Assembly: GCA_905147135.1 (NCBI GenBank)
Contig: LR990049.1
Location: 16,757,428 to 16,821,427, forward strand
Source: Blastobasis lacticolella
Lineage: Eukaryota; Arthropoda; Insecta; Lepidoptera; Blastobasidae
Direction: 5' to 3'
Length of the DNA: 64,000 nt
Under the pieces are notes generated by a model. That model ran no database searches and was not told where the DNA came from. It saw only the letters and a list, made by a program, of their open reading frames with translations. Each line of letters begins with the position of its first letter. Position 1 is the stretch's first letter. Made by a program: the position numbers and the translations under genes. Shown in pieces: positions 21,694 to 33,900 of this stretch.

Positions 21694-24600
21694 ATGCTGA
21701 CAAGGTACGTCTATAAATAAATAAATATTCTAACCGCGTAATAACTTTTATAATTAATCAGTAGTACGTTAGAGGAACGAGAACCATTGAAACCCAGGAG
21801 TAAAAGTAAACAAAATGTGTTTCTTTCCAGGTTTAGGATAAAAAGAGATTTCCGAGTGTTTTCTAGATATTTGTCAGATACACCGTCAGATAACAACCCT
21901 AAGAATAATCAGAAGAATGTCGAAAGCCAGAACAAGAAAGAGGATGCTCAGGATAACCTTACCAGCTCAAAAGAGTCCGCTCAGTCACAAACAGAAAAGA
22001 TTCAAGCTCTGCTCAAGAGTATGATGACTGCGAAGCCCGTGATAAGTGAGGAGGAGTACCAAGAAAGGTTTACCGTGGCCCCAGATCGTCGCCGTAAAAA
22101 GAAACGTGACGAAATCGAAGTAAAAACTGAACAAATAGGTACTTCTTCGCAAAAGCCTGTATATTTTTCTGTAAATAAATAAAAATATTCAACTTGGCGT
22201 TAATGTCCCGGTTGTGCTCTCGAAAACGAAGGCCCGGGGTCTGCCTTGACTATGATCCAGGTAATTACAGTGGAGCTACTACCATCTGACCTTCGTGACC
22301 CTGCTACCAGGGGAACCTGACCAGATTGGATCATGGTTACAAATTCAGTTGCCTGAATTTGCAGGTTTTATCATAATGTTTTCCCTCACGATAAGAGCAT
22401 CGGTTAGTGTTTAACTAATGTACATCACTCAGAAAATTGGTACATCGAATCGGGATTCGAACCCGGTACCTCTCGCTTACGAGTTGAATACTCAACTGCC
22501 AGGCTACCAATGCTCTTCAATTTTTCTGTGAATAATAACTACTAATTATGTGAATCTTTCTGATTTTAGAGGAAAGTATAACAAAAGCAGCAGGCAAAGT
22601 AGCTGAAGCTATTGGAGGTGATGTCAAACAAACTGAATCTGAACTGCTGTCCAAAGTACTTGGCAAGATCAATCAAACCTCCACCAGCTTAAGGTTAACA
22701 GAATTTTGTTAAGTCTTGAATTGGCACTTTTATTGCGTTAATTAATAGGGAAATGTAACAGTAAAATAAAATTTTCAGTGACCTTATTATTGGCATGAAA
22801 GTGGACAGAAAACATGAAACTGATGGATTTAAAAGTGAAACAAGAGGTGAGCAAGTAAAACGTACTGTGAGGAAAGCAACAACAGAGGCCCAGACAAATA
22901 CAAGATACACTCAAAGAAAATCTCAAACTTTTGCTACCAAAACGCCTCGCACAAGGTAACTAATAATTAAAAATAATTTATAATATAGTTGTTTCTCTTG
23001 TGCTTGCTGATACACGGGAATAATTAATATTTTAAAGAATTTATAATTCATATCCGTTTACATTGAAACAGGTTATTAAAGAACAATAATTGTAGACACT
23101 ACCAAAGGAGTGTTGGTGGCCTAGTAGTAAACATATCTGAATTGCAAGCAAGAGTTACCCGGTTGAATCCCGCTGCCTCCATTTATTAATGACTTCTTTC
23201 TGAGTTATGGACATAAGTTGAACACTAACCGATGCTCGTACGGTAAGGGAGAACATTGTGATGAAACCTGCACATTCAGGCGACTGAATGTGTAACCATG
23301 GTCCAATCTGGTCAGGTTTCCCTGGTAGCAGGGTCACGGAGGTCAGATAGCAGTCTTTCCCCTGTAATTACCTGATTTTCCAAATCATGGATCATGATCT
23401 AGGCAATCCAAAACTCTAAAATATACCATTGACGAAAAGAAGGTTGACATAACTATTGTTCATCCGCATAATACAACATGTACATTTACATACATATTTT
23501 TCCCTGCAGTTTGCCTCAAGCTACACAAGTAGACATTTTTGGTGGTGAAGCCCTTGGTATATTCACATCTAAAGAAGTTAATTATGGCACAAAACTAGAA
23601 GTGTGGGAAGACCTTCAAGAAAGAGAACTGATGCTTGCCACCAGCCAGCCTCCAGTCAACTACTTCCAAAAAATGATCCTCTGGACAGAACAGGGCAAAG
23701 TGTGGAAGTTTCCTATTAACAATGAACAGGGTATGCGTTTTAACATTTATTGAGCTTATAGTTCAGAAATACTGCAATATTTTATATTAAGATACAATCT
23801 CGGTCGCCGTACAGGCATCGGAGCTCCCGAATGGATGAACAGGTTTGGATACGGTTTTGTTACGGTTAAAGCCAGGTTATTTGAAATTATTCTTAGCAAT
23901 GTTTTATTAAAATTAATTCAGTAGTTTAGGAAATGTTTGAATATATGTATAGGTACTTTTTCGAGGATTTTCCGACGTTTTTCTGTCATCATCATTAGCA
24001 CCCCTTCGCGCTCGAGCCGCGTCTAAAGCATTACCAACAATTACAAATTGGTCGTGCTCATAGGCGTAGGAGGGGGGGGGGGGGTCATGCCCACCCCAGA
24101 GTGGTCTGGTGCCCACCCCAGGATGGGGTGCTCACTGGCTGTACATTGGCGATTGACTCTGCTTCAGCGGCCACCTCAGGGGCCAGGCCCCCCCTGGAAA
24201 ATAGCCCTAGATACGCCAATGGTCGTGCTGCCGAGCGCATCATCGATGCTAGCGAAGCGATAACTAAAGATAGAAAAGGATAGACCATAAATAAAAGCGA
24301 TACCATTCTGATGAGGTCCTTAATATTCATTACTGTTAGGTTACATGATCCGTATTCCGATTGACGACTTGCGAAATAATACAAGTGTGCTTTTGTTTTG
24401 CTATCTTGCTCTTCCATTTTTAGCTATACTTACCTTTGCACCATATTAAGTGGGAATTCAACTTCTCTTCTTTGTCTCTCTCTACATGGTGTTTGAAACT
24501 GTCATATCTTTATTTGCAGGAATGGAAGAAGAGCAAAATGTTCACTTCTCAGAACACATATTCTTAGACCAGCACTTAGAAGATTGGTGTCCAAGAAAGG

Positions 24601-24785
24601 GTCCCATCAGACATTTCATGGAGCTTGTGTGTGTTGGACTATCAAAAAACGCTTTCTACACTGCCCAAGAGAAAAAAGATCATATATTGTGGTATAAAGA
24701 ATATTTTGAGTCAAAGAAAGACTTGCTAACAGAAGTAGGCGCCTGGGAGGTTCCAAGTTCAACCAACAAAGAAGTGTCTACATGA
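21694..24785 (+). CDS. mRpS31: mitochondrial small ribosomal subunit protein mS31 (MRPS31)
   Basis: Six exons give an uninterrupted 378-residue protein: 21694-21704, 21831-22170, 22572-22693, 22779-22955, 23510-23730 and 24520-24785 (TGA). Every junction is GT-AG and phase-consistent. The product is a structural protein of the mitochondrial 28S subunit. The N-terminus MLTRFRIKRDFRVFSRYLS is basic and lacks acids apart from one Asp, as expected of a mitochondrial presequence. The middle is charged and low in complexity. Conserved family blocks are AGKVAEAIGGDVKQTESELL, IFGGEALGIF, MILWTEQGKVWKFPINNEQG, HIFLDQHLEDWCPRKGPIRH and FMELVCVGLSKN. Length is close to the human protein of about 395 residues. 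Introns 2 and 4 contain tRNA-derived SINEs in opposite orientations. The exon-3 acceptor is AG at 22570-22571; using the AG two bases earlier would break the frame. Confidence 0.95.
22193..22518 (-). repeat. tRNA-derived SINE in mRpS31 intron 2
   Basis: Full-length copy in reverse: GTTAATGTCCCGGTTGTGCT at one end; GGATTCGAACCCGGTACC (box B complement) and GAGTTGAATACTCAACTGCC at the head. Confidence 0.85.
23109..23412 (+). repeat. tRNA-derived SINE in mRpS31 intron 4
   Basis: Head AGTGTTGGTGGCCTAGTAGT with a damaged box B (GGTTGAATCC). The body CCATTTATTAATGACTTCTT and ACGGAGGTCAGATAGCAGTC matches the family. Older-looking than the 12687 copy. Confidence 0.8.
23760..24510. other. mRpS31 intron 5
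   Basis: Contains a run of 12 G's near 24072-24083 followed by CATGCCCACCCCAGAGTGG and a repeated CCCACCCCAG block. Overlapping ORFs on both strands here are products of this biased segment. Confidence 0.6.
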
Positions 24786-25083
24786 GCTGCATATGATATT
24801 TAGGAATATATTAGTGTTACATATACAAATTACTTTTATTTTATACCCATTGCTCCTTTACTAAGACTGCAAGTATATTTTTTTTTGGAATAGTCAGTAT
24901 CACATGCTTCTGATGGTGATGGTGATGATGTTAGTGGTGTGTTGATGCTGATATGTGTGACTGCTGCTAAGCAACCAGACAGTTGTTCAGAATGAGTTCA
25001 ATCATATTTCAATACAAAAAGACAAAACAACGATAAAGGTGAATTCACACCTGAAAGACGTGCCTGTATATTACGTATGGTAT
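24786..25083 (+). other. 3' flank of mRpS31
   Basis: Short 3' UTR and flank with a GATGGTGATGGTGATGATG tract at about 24914-24932. No canonical AATAAA close to the stop was found before the repeat at 25084. Confidence 0.4.
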
Positions 25084-25175
25084 TATAATAATAAATAAAT
25101 ATGCTTGGACAAAGTCACACAGCGCCATCTAGCCCCAAAGTAAGCAAAGCTTGTGTTATGGGTGTATACATGTAG
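25084..25175 (-). repeat. SINE tail, tRNA-Gly-headed family (copy 3)
   Basis: AATAATAAATAAATATGCTT then GTCACACAGCGCCATCTAGC and AAAGCTTGTGTTATGGGTGT, nearly identical to 10150-10235. A MITE follows directly. Confidence 0.7.
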
Positions 25176-25176
25176 A

Positions 25177-25508
25177 AAGCAGGCTACCAGCGCCGATCTA
25201 CCAGCGCTTATCGGAACTGGCCTGCGCAGGTAATCGGTGCAGACAATCTCTATACTTTGTGCCATACCGATAAGCGCCGAACGTCGCCGACGAACTGCGA
25301 GCTACTCTGATCAGCGCTGGTAGGCCGCCATTTCAAGGGTACACAACACAGTATTGGTGTTAAAAATGGATATTGACATTTTAATTTATTTACGCATTTT
25401 GAGAAACACATTTTCTAGAAGAAAAATGTATTCGTCTAATAAGCTCAACATTTTGCAAGCTACTCAGACAGACGATAAGCGCTGGTAGATCGGCGCTGGT
25501 AACCAGCT
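25177..25508. mobile_element. 332-bp MITE
   Basis: Terminal inverted repeats of about 37 bp: AGCAGGCTACCAGCGCCGAT continuing CTACCAGCGCTTATCG, with the complement at 25472-25508. Internally, CCAGCGCT/AGCGCTGG-type motifs recur at about 25269 and 25313, so the ends seem built from sub-repeats. No ORF. Confidence 0.8.
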
Positions 25509-25914
25509 TACTTGTATAGGTACGCCCTTAGCTGACAAACTACATAAATACTTTTTTTTTAAATACATACATATAAATACATACCACGTACGTTGAGTAT
25601 ACACGGTTGCCCGAAAATGAACTCTATGTTAAGTTCACATAGAGGTCTTTGTTGTTCAAGAACCACACTACACTCTGTGCGTGCACATCACTTGCTGCTC
25701 AGTATATTTAAAAAAAGTACTCTGTGCTTGCTGCAAGGCAGCTGAGCTCGTAGACGTGGGTCGCGGACGTTTCGAAGATTTGGAGGTCCGATAGCCTTGA
25801 AATAGAAATATCAGTAGTTTTTTGCAATTTCAGAGTTGGTGCCACAGTAAAAGTTGTTTGTTATCACGTACCCCTTGGTATCATGAATTTGAAGTCACCT
25901 CGTTTACAATAACG

Positions 25915-26300
25915 TTCATATAAAAGACATCAACGGAGGCGTCGCTCGCATTGACCTTTTTTGTATAAAAAGTCACCTTGCAGAATAGATTAGATACCTT
26001 TAACGGCGCTGTAAATTAGATTAAGGTCTGATTTTTAGATAAAACATCAGTCTGATACGTGATGATGCGACTAAAATGAAATCGCGTCGTTACTTCGTAT
26101 ACAGTGAATAGATAGGTATACTTTGTTTGTTTTAATTTGGTAGTAAGTATAGGTATTACTTTATCCGGGAGCTAAATTTTATCTGAAGATTGAAAAATCG
26201 GCCCTAACAGCACTAGAAAACTGGCAGTTTAATTATATTCATGTAAAAGACATCAACGGGGGCGTCGCCGGCGTTTAACTCTTTTGTATGAAGTCTGAGG
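25915..26300 (+). repeat. direct repeat pair
   Basis: Two similar segments, about 25915-25972 and 26240-26298, each read TAAAAGACATCAACGG then GGCGTCGC and end in TTTTGTAT. They may be termini of one decayed element or two copies of a short repeat. Confidence 0.5.
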
Positions 26301-27440
26301 AATATCTACATAAACGTCTTTATTTCAGAAAGTACGACAGAAATTCGAGCAACATAAAAACTGTTCCTAGGTACTTTTATGCTGTGAGTTTTGGAAACTA
26401 TAATTGATTGATATTCCAAAAGTGAAACCATCAACGTAAAGTTCGTTTCGGCGCCAAAATTGGATCATACACCCTTAGCTATGAAATGATTAAGCAATTA
26501 TTAAAAGTGAAAGAAGACTGACTAAAAATTGCATCGCGGAAGGTTGACTTGACTTTTAACTCCGAAAGGGCTGCGATTTTGATAACATTTACAGGGAATC
26601 TTCAAATTAGTCCAGCAGATGATCCTATGAAGTATGGTAGCCGTTGGATGAACTGATAGGTTAGGCTAGGAGTTCCCTTTTAAAATCGATGAAGAAAAGG
26701 CAGGGGTAGGAGTTGGGTACGGGTCGGGTAGAAGATGGGGTAGTAGTTTGGTGATGGTAGGGGACGGCTTCTACTTATATAAAAATCGTTGTAGAAAAGG
26801 GAAGAGAAAATATTCGATCCACTGGTGGAGCTTGGTAGGGATAATTAAATTGAAACCACGCAATTGAATCTGCTCTAGTCTTCTATCCCCAGCTGATTCT
26901 CATGTCCCCGACCCTGGTGCTTGCTGGTTCAAGCGGCTTCGCTGTAGACGACGGCGTCCAACTACGACTGGAACTCTGGTCCTGTGCGCGGGCCCTCAAC
27001 TCCGTCTTTCGGGGGTGATTTGTGGGTTTTATAGGTGCTCGTTGCTATGGGCTAGAGATGTTACTTGGCCGATAGTTCAGTACAGTGAACAATACGGCGG
27101 GGTCCTGGGCGTAGCCACGGGGGATCGCTCTCCTTTATTAGTTTATTACTTTTATTAAGTTCGCAATGTCGTTGATAGTCTTGAGCCAAAATTCGAAAAA
27201 TTGCGAGCTCGCTGCTCTCACAATTTTTTTTAAATAATCACCACCCAATGCCGCGTAGTTAATTGGGATTTGAGCCAATATACCGACTTACCAAAACGTC
27301 CGAGTCTCACTAAATCATGTGTTCCTTTTATTAAAATTGCTACAGCTCTTTTGTGTGCCCAAAATTGGGAAGTTTTCAAACTCACTACGCTAGCTATTTG
27401 TATTAAATATTCACACCACTCTCATCGCGTAATTAATACG
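26301..27440. other. unassigned, repeat-like
   Basis: A G-rich stretch at 26700-26770 (GGGTCGGGTAGAAG) and a GC-richer block at 26890-27060 show no coding motif. GAGCCAATATACC at 27273 recurs at 27713. Confidence 0.35.
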
Positions 27441-27444
27441 GATT

Positions 27445-27722
27445 TTAAGAGGAGTATTTCCCAAGCGCGCTCCATACAAACGTAGTTTCATCATGTATTG
27501 ATCATCAGTGGAACTTTTTACCAAGGGTTTTAAATTTGTATGAAAATCTTAAGTACGGCGCAACTTTAAAACGATATATTTTAACGAATATCTAACAACC
27601 ACAAGCATATATATTAGTTTCTGGATTACGTCAACAAAATTTCATTAGCTTTGATAGCGTAATATTGAAAATATGATCAAACAACGTTTGTGTGGGAAAC
27701 ACTCTTCTTAAGAGCCAATATA
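27445..27722. mobile_element. long-TIR MITE family, copy 1 (decayed)
   Basis: TTTAAGAGGAGTATTTCCCA / AGCGCGCTCCATACAAACG on the left; CAACGTTTGTGTGGGAAACA / CTCTTCTTAAGAG on the right. The internal block TTTCTGGATTACGTCAACAA / AATTTCATTAGCTTTGATAG matches the element at 55937-56297. Confidence 0.65.
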
Positions 27723-29270
27723 CCAAAAAGTCCGAGCCGAGCTCACTGCGATCTCTCAGTCACAAGGACAATTTTCAATCTCGCAATTTAGCGAGTTAGG
27801 CATTTCGGCGAATTATTTTTCACTACAGATTCATTCAGTATACTCGAAAAATTGTTCAGTATTTTTGTTCATTATTTAAAAAGCTTCTTGACTTGCTAAG
27901 TAGTTACAGATTTATAAGTTCTCAGTTACTATAAAATTCACTATCTATCAACTATTATGATTCAGCTTAGAACCAAAATGATTGAGCACGATCTCTATAG
28001 CCTCTAGTTATTTATTAGCGCCTGTATGATTTAAATTGTTAAGGTACGTTGAATATTGCTATGAATAATTTATAAGGATGTGCTGTGAATAGTACGCGTT
28101 AATCATTTTGAAGTGTACAACATAGTGATTAGCAAAGCCTGATCAGTGTGATTTACAATAACGTTCATGACTCAGTCATAATAAATTATGTTTGATAACG
28201 TGTTTTTATTTAACTAACACTTTTTGTATAATTAAAAACTCTATTCTGGAATTTTCATGATATTTTTTCATTAAAAAAACAGTGCGCAGGGTAAGATTTT
28301 TTATTATCTAATCATGCTAATTTATTTTCTTATTAAGAAGCTGGCCAGTAGGCCGATGAACTTCTAACGGCCTTCAGCTCACCAACTGACTAGAGTCCAT
28401 TATCATAAATATTCATCAAACAAAGTGCTTATGTTCGGATAAAAAAACTATTTTTTTTCATAGTGTATTCGTACTATAATGAAATATTGTAATTATATTT
28501 AACTCATAATAGATTTCTATTGACAGCAAAATCAGTCGGTTCGAATATGTTTACTTTTGATTTTCTGAATTCTGCTCCTCATGCTATTAATAACACTCAG
28601 CTTGTCATATGCTGCCCATTGATTTTCAGGTGCATAATCTTCAACGTATGCCAGGACTGCTATTCTAGCTTAGGGAAACAATCGAGTAATTGATTCGAGT
28701 ACAATGGAGCATGTACTTTTAGTTCAACGGCAAAAGTATTACTAGCCTGTAAAGTCAGCGAGATCTGCAGTTCAGCTAGAAGATATCGCTTCTAAATTTG
28801 TTTTGTCACCTTATTATCAAAGGTTATCTGTTTTTGTGCTATAAAAGCAAAATAGGTCGGAATCAGTCGATTCTACAGGCAATCCCTGAAACTCTCTGTT
28901 AATTTCAAACGCAAAAAATTACAAATAACATTAAAATTACAAGCACAAACTATAGCAACTCCAATTTTTAGTTTTATAGACCTTTTTTCGGTGCAAAATC
29001 TGATGTTCATAAACTATGAAAAATTCTTACAAGCCGTAATTTTATGAGTAGACCGGCAACTCTAGCCTGAAATCGAGTTTCAGCGGTTTCTATTTCTACG
29101 CACCAGGGTGCGCCGCAAGATTTTTAGCATAAACTGTAGGATCTGAGTAGTAAGCTTTGGGTTTCAAGTGTTGAGATGTCAGGCATAACTGATTATCTGT
29201 ACATAAGTAATTAACGTTCAATTTTTCTAAATAAATTAAAATTATAATAATCATATTTTTACAAAAAGAT
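27723..29270. other. unassigned noncoding
   Basis: AT-rich, unique-looking sequence. No ORF above noise on either strand and no repeat termini noticed. Confidence 0.4.
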
Positions 29271-29383
29271 GTGAAATCCCAACAAAAACAGTTTCACTGT
29301 GAAGAACCGCGCCAAGTCCACGTTCATAGAACTCATTTCAATCACATTCGTTCTTTACAAAAAGATGTGAAATATAAAAAAAA

Positions 29384-29632
29384 AACACCAAGTAACTGCA
29401 ATAATTTTACGAAAATTAAAAAAAATTTTGTTAAAAATTGAAAACTTAAAAAAAAATTTTTGAGCGTACTTGGTGTGCGATATTTTATAGGCTAAATTTT
29501 TTCACTTCCGCAAAAAGTAAACATTTCATGAACACGCACACCAAGTACGCTCAAAAATTTTTTTTTAAGTTTTCAATTTTTTACAAAATTTTTTTCAATT
29601 TTCGTAAAATTATTGCAGTTACTTGGCGTTTT
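29384..29632. mobile_element. nested palindromic MITE
   Basis: Left arm 29384-29479 and right arm 29535-29632 are about 96-98 bp inverted copies (outer end AACACCAAGTAACTGCAATA, inner end GCGTACTTGGTGTGCG). They flank a 55-bp spacer. CTTGGCG/CTTGGTG motifs at the arm ends also occur in the outer TIR. Confidence 0.8.
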
Positions 29633-29639
29633 TAACTTC

Positions 29640-30480
29640 CCGCTAAGAAAATCAAAGATTTTCGAAAAATCGGGAAGTTATTGGTTTCACCCCGTTTTTC
29701 AAAAATCGAGTTTTCATCAGATCTCAACGTTTTAAGGTCCTAGGAAGCTTCCCTGACAACTCCCAGGAGGGTGTCTGTATGTGTGTGTGTGTGTGTGTAT
29801 GTAAACCTCTTATAACTTTTGAACGGCTCAACCGATTAAATCCTACCAAACGGCATTCCAAAGAGTTTCACTGAACTTAGATTTCCTAAAAATTTGAACC
29901 GATTCGGACCGGTAGATTCTGAGAAATCTCAAAAAAACTAGGAAAAAAAATTTTTTTAAAAGTGGTTTTTTTGAAATAACTTTTAAACGACTCTACCAAT
30001 CAATTCCAAAATCTAATCAGCTCTTAACATTGAAAAACGACGTCGATTGCCGCAAACCGGGTCAGAATCGGTTGATTTGTTCGTGAGATATCGTTAACGA
30101 AAAAAATCGAAAAAATGGAAAAAATCGATTTTTTCAAGAAAACATCAAAATTTTTCTATCTGATCAATTTGCGATCTCAAATTATTGATAGTGCTCAAAA
30201 AACTTCATCGAGTGCTGCTAACCGCGTGAAAATTGGTTGACTCATTCAAAAGTTATTGTGGATTGAAAATTAAAAAAAATTCTGTTTCGTCAAATTCCCA
30301 TTAGACTTCTGAGCTCGAAGAGCTCAAAAACATTGAAAACCTTCATTTTGGAGCTCGGATGGCTCAAAATGATTCAAACATTGAGTTTTTGAGCTCGACG
30401 AGCTCAAAAACATCGCAACAAGCGCCAAAATTCGAGCGTTTATTGACTGAATCTAGCGGGAAGTTGCAGGGATGGCCTGT
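29640..30480. repeat. repeat body with GT microsatellite and GAGCTC repeats
   Basis: Starts CTTCCCGCTAAGAAAATCAA. Short inverted scraps (TCGGGAAGTTATTGGTTTCA against CTAGCGGGAAGTTGC) mark its ends. A (GT)n tract is at about 29777-29798. Several GAGCTC hexamers occur at 30310-30412. It resembles transposon-derived repeats I recall from insects including braconid wasps, but this is memory only. Confidence 0.5.
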
Positions 30481-30992
30481 AGGGTCAACCGTTTTCCAAA
30501 TTTTTTTTTTTATATTTCACATCTTTTTGTAAAGAACGAATGTGATTGAAATGAGTTTTATGAACGTGGACTTGGCGCGGTTCTTTACAGTGAAACTGTT
30601 TTTGTTGGGATTAGATTCTAAGAGGAAGTACGAGAGAAGAATGTAAAACTAATAGGTGACACGAATGCGGTAAACCAAACTATAATTGAATAATAAGGAT
30701 TTATTTAATTATTAAATAATAAACATGAGATTTTACTGTAATTTGACATAAACATATATATGGTTAATTACTTGTGCTTCTAATAAAAATATAAACATTT
30801 GCAAACTATACATATCAGTCTTGATTTCAAGGTGTGTTATTTTTAAATCTATTTAGATAAGAACAAAACTCATTAACATTAAAATAAAATCTACTAATTA
30901 AACTAATTTAAATAAATAACCCATAATTGATTGCACAACAATAATTTTATCTACAGACTCGATAGAGTCTAGCCCAAAGTTCAAATCCGTGA

Positions 30993-33900
30993 TCAAACTA
31001 CTCTTGTTTTTCCATACTTATTTCTCATTTCCTGGATTTTCGTGCGAATACTACTCATGATACCAGCTGTGTCAGAGGTATTCCAATTCCTTTTATTTCC
31101 ATAGTCTTCAATGAACGCCAATAAGACCATTCTCGCATTCTCATCCAATCCAGGTCTTACATCAATGTTTACGTTATTGAATGCCCTGGCTTTTGTGCCT
31201 GTCGGAGAGCATACACTCAGTGCATTCTTGCTGAAGACTGATGTCAGTAGCAATCGTGCAAGCGCCTTGCAGTCATTAGATGCCCGTATGCAATTTTTGT
31301 ATTCTGCCTTGTTGACGTAGACGCGACTTCGAGGCATCAGTTCGATCAGCCCTGGACCAGGCTTTGGGTGCTTTAGAGTCCATCTAGAATTGTTCGGATC
31401 ATACTCTGGTGGGAGAAAAAATGTGTGCCTTCGTTTGTTTTTTTTCGGCGTGTTGACACTAGAGTTGCTATTTTGGTCGCTGTGAGAGTTTTGCTTTGAT
31501 TCTAGGACTGGTGTTTCTTGAACCACCTGTGGAATTTCTGGTGCGTTAGACGTAGGAATTGGCAGGGATTCTATCACGTTGACTTTCTCGACTTTTTTTA
31601 ATAATATTTCATGTAGTTTAATACATCCCACAGTAGAATTTCGCAAGTTATTATAAAATTCCTCGGTATTGAGAAAATTTTTGTACATTTTAGTGAGAAG
31701 AAGACCGTGAACCTCCAGCAATTCTTGCTCTGCTATTTTAGAAAGTTTCTGCTGGGTTTCTGGTATAAGATTATGAACACCTATTGATCTCTCCTCTGTA
31801 ATGTCTGAAGAAGAAGTATCTTCTTCACTGCACATATCCTCGTTCGCAAAATCTGAACCATCTGAAGATACATTGTCTAAAAGTTCTTCATCAGCTGACA
31901 CCATTTCAGAATCTGAAACCTTTTGTAACGATTTTTGTTCTTTCGCTGAATGTTTGTCTGTCTCATACTCGCTGTTCATTGCTTCTGGAGGGCTTGAAAC
32001 AGTTTCGTCTTCGCAGTGATTGTCGATGATGGATTCCATTTTAGTAGCCTGATCAACCACCAATTTTTTAGACCCAGGATGTTGGTAGACATTCTTTTCA
32101 AAGACCTGTAGGGATTGTGTCTCCTGCGATTCAGATGATGTAGTCTGAGTTTCGGAGTCTTGGGTAGTTTCAGGAGTTGTTCCACGTACCTCAAAATAAC
32201 TGATAGGACCACAGCTTAGTTTTGCTAGGAGATCTTTACGTAGATAGCTTCTTTGATCATTTGAAAGTTGCTGGTTTGTCTTTGGCAGAATAAGAGGTCT
32301 TTCTTCAGTAACTTGAGGCTTGGGATTTCCAGAATTGTTTTGGGATTCAAGAGCTTTGACTATACGTGGATCTTGATAACTTGGTGGGTCTTGTTTTTGT
32401 GGTTTTTCCAAATTTCTAGCAAGCTGGTTTTGAGCAGCAAATGGAGGAGCGACAAGGATTTCATGTCTCATCAGCTCTTGCATTTGGTTTATATTTACTA
32501 TTGAGCGTTGATTCTGAGGTTGTGGAAAGAACTGGCTGGGCTGGTTGATTTGGTTCGGTTGATGTGAAACATATCCTCTAGTCATCATAGCATTTAGGAA
32601 ATAAGCTCTCTGATCAATGGATGGTACATTAGGTTGACTGATCATTTTTTGCATTTGAGATGGTTCATAGAAACGAGTCTGGTGAGCTAAATATGAGAGA
32701 TTATGTGCAGCAGATGTGTTCATACTTTGGAGGGCATATCTTTGGTTGATCACGTCTCCAACATTACCAGCATAATTCAGTAGTGTCTTGTTGGACGAGG
32801 ACTGCTGCGACGTAGGTATATTTTTAGTAATATTTTCAAGCCGGATTTTCTTTTCAGCAAGCTTTTTAGTCACTGCAGACAATTTTCTTTTAATGGCGGG
32901 TATCTGTCGCTGAGTGGATAAATCAATTGGGTTTGGCGTATAGTAAGCAATAGATGGTATAGTTTTCCCGTAGCTTAGAAGGGGCGAGTTTTGATAGTTG
33001 TAAGTCACTTCACAGCTGGTTCCAACTGTTCCTTTCGGTTGTTTCGAACATGAAATACTGACTGATGGTGAAGCTTTATCATGTTGAGAAGGTTGGTTGG
33101 CTCTATTGGGAGGCCTAACAGTTGAATTCCATGCAAGCGAGGTTTTTTGGGTGTCATTGGCTTCTTCAGATTTTCCATTATGTATTTCATCTAGGCGTGA
33201 CTCTAGAAGTAAATAATCATGATGAGTCATGAAAGTTGGTCTATCATTAAATGAATTAGGTTGAGGAGCCTGTTCTGAAGTCCTGCTTGGTAGTCTTTCT
33301 TCATCAATCGGCTTAGATTCAACTACAATCTTTATCTCTGCATTAGAGTCATCGATGTCTAGCATACTGAGCGGTTGCTCATCTTGAACAGGTGATGGTT
33401 GTCTTTCATCTGATGGCTTTGGTAGAGACTGGGATGACTTATCAACAGATTCTTGCTTGTTATGATTATTTATACTTTGGTCAGTACTTTCACTGTTGAC
33501 GACACTCTTAATTGCCCGATTTTCGACGATTACTGATTGATCTTTTAAAAGTATGCTTAAAGAACTGACAGTAGACTCAGCAGATTTATCCGGTTCTATG
33601 CGTTTTGGTTTCCAGGGCCTCAGGGGTAGTGGCCGTCTAATCAACATTTTAGGTAGCGGTCTTCGAAGATTATTGTAAGGTTTTACTGCCAACTGTGGTT
33701 TGTTCGGTAATACACCCGAAAAAAGTGGATTTTTCGAACTACGTAGTTGCCTACCCCCCACAAGTTCTGCTAGATCTGAAGGATCTGAAATAAATATTAA
33801 CAATAAATACTCAAGTAACAATAAACCTTAGACCTTTATTTCGAAACAAAAGTAATAATACCTTTAATTCCTGGTTCTTCGTCAGCTGATCATCTACTCC

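Larger units (their letters stand above)
29275..30614. mobile_element. 1.34-kb non-autonomous element with about 98-bp TIRs
   Basis: Left end CCCAACAAAAACAGTTTCAC at 29279 and its complement ending near 30611 belong to inverted repeats of about 98 bp with only a few differences (29275-29372, 30518-30614). Both TIRs include AAGTCCACGTTCATA and TTTACAAAAAGATGTGAAAT. Nested inside are a second palindrome (29384-29632) and an 850-bp block with a GT microsatellite, AT-rich homopolymers and repeated GAGCTCGA.GAGCTCAAAA motifs. No transposase ORF. It lies 380 bp beyond the 3' end of the BEN-domain CDS. Confidence 0.8.

Noticed and set aside
24085..24417. 110-residue minus-strand ORF in mRpS31 intron 5
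   Set aside because: It overlaps a G-run and a repeated CCCACCCCAG block, has competing ORFs on the other strand, and shows no motif; it lies inside a well-supported intron.
29384..29632. CRISPR-like array or structured RNA gene
   Set aside because: It is a single palindrome with long arms, not spaced repeats, and this is eukaryotic nuclear DNA; a nested MITE explains it.
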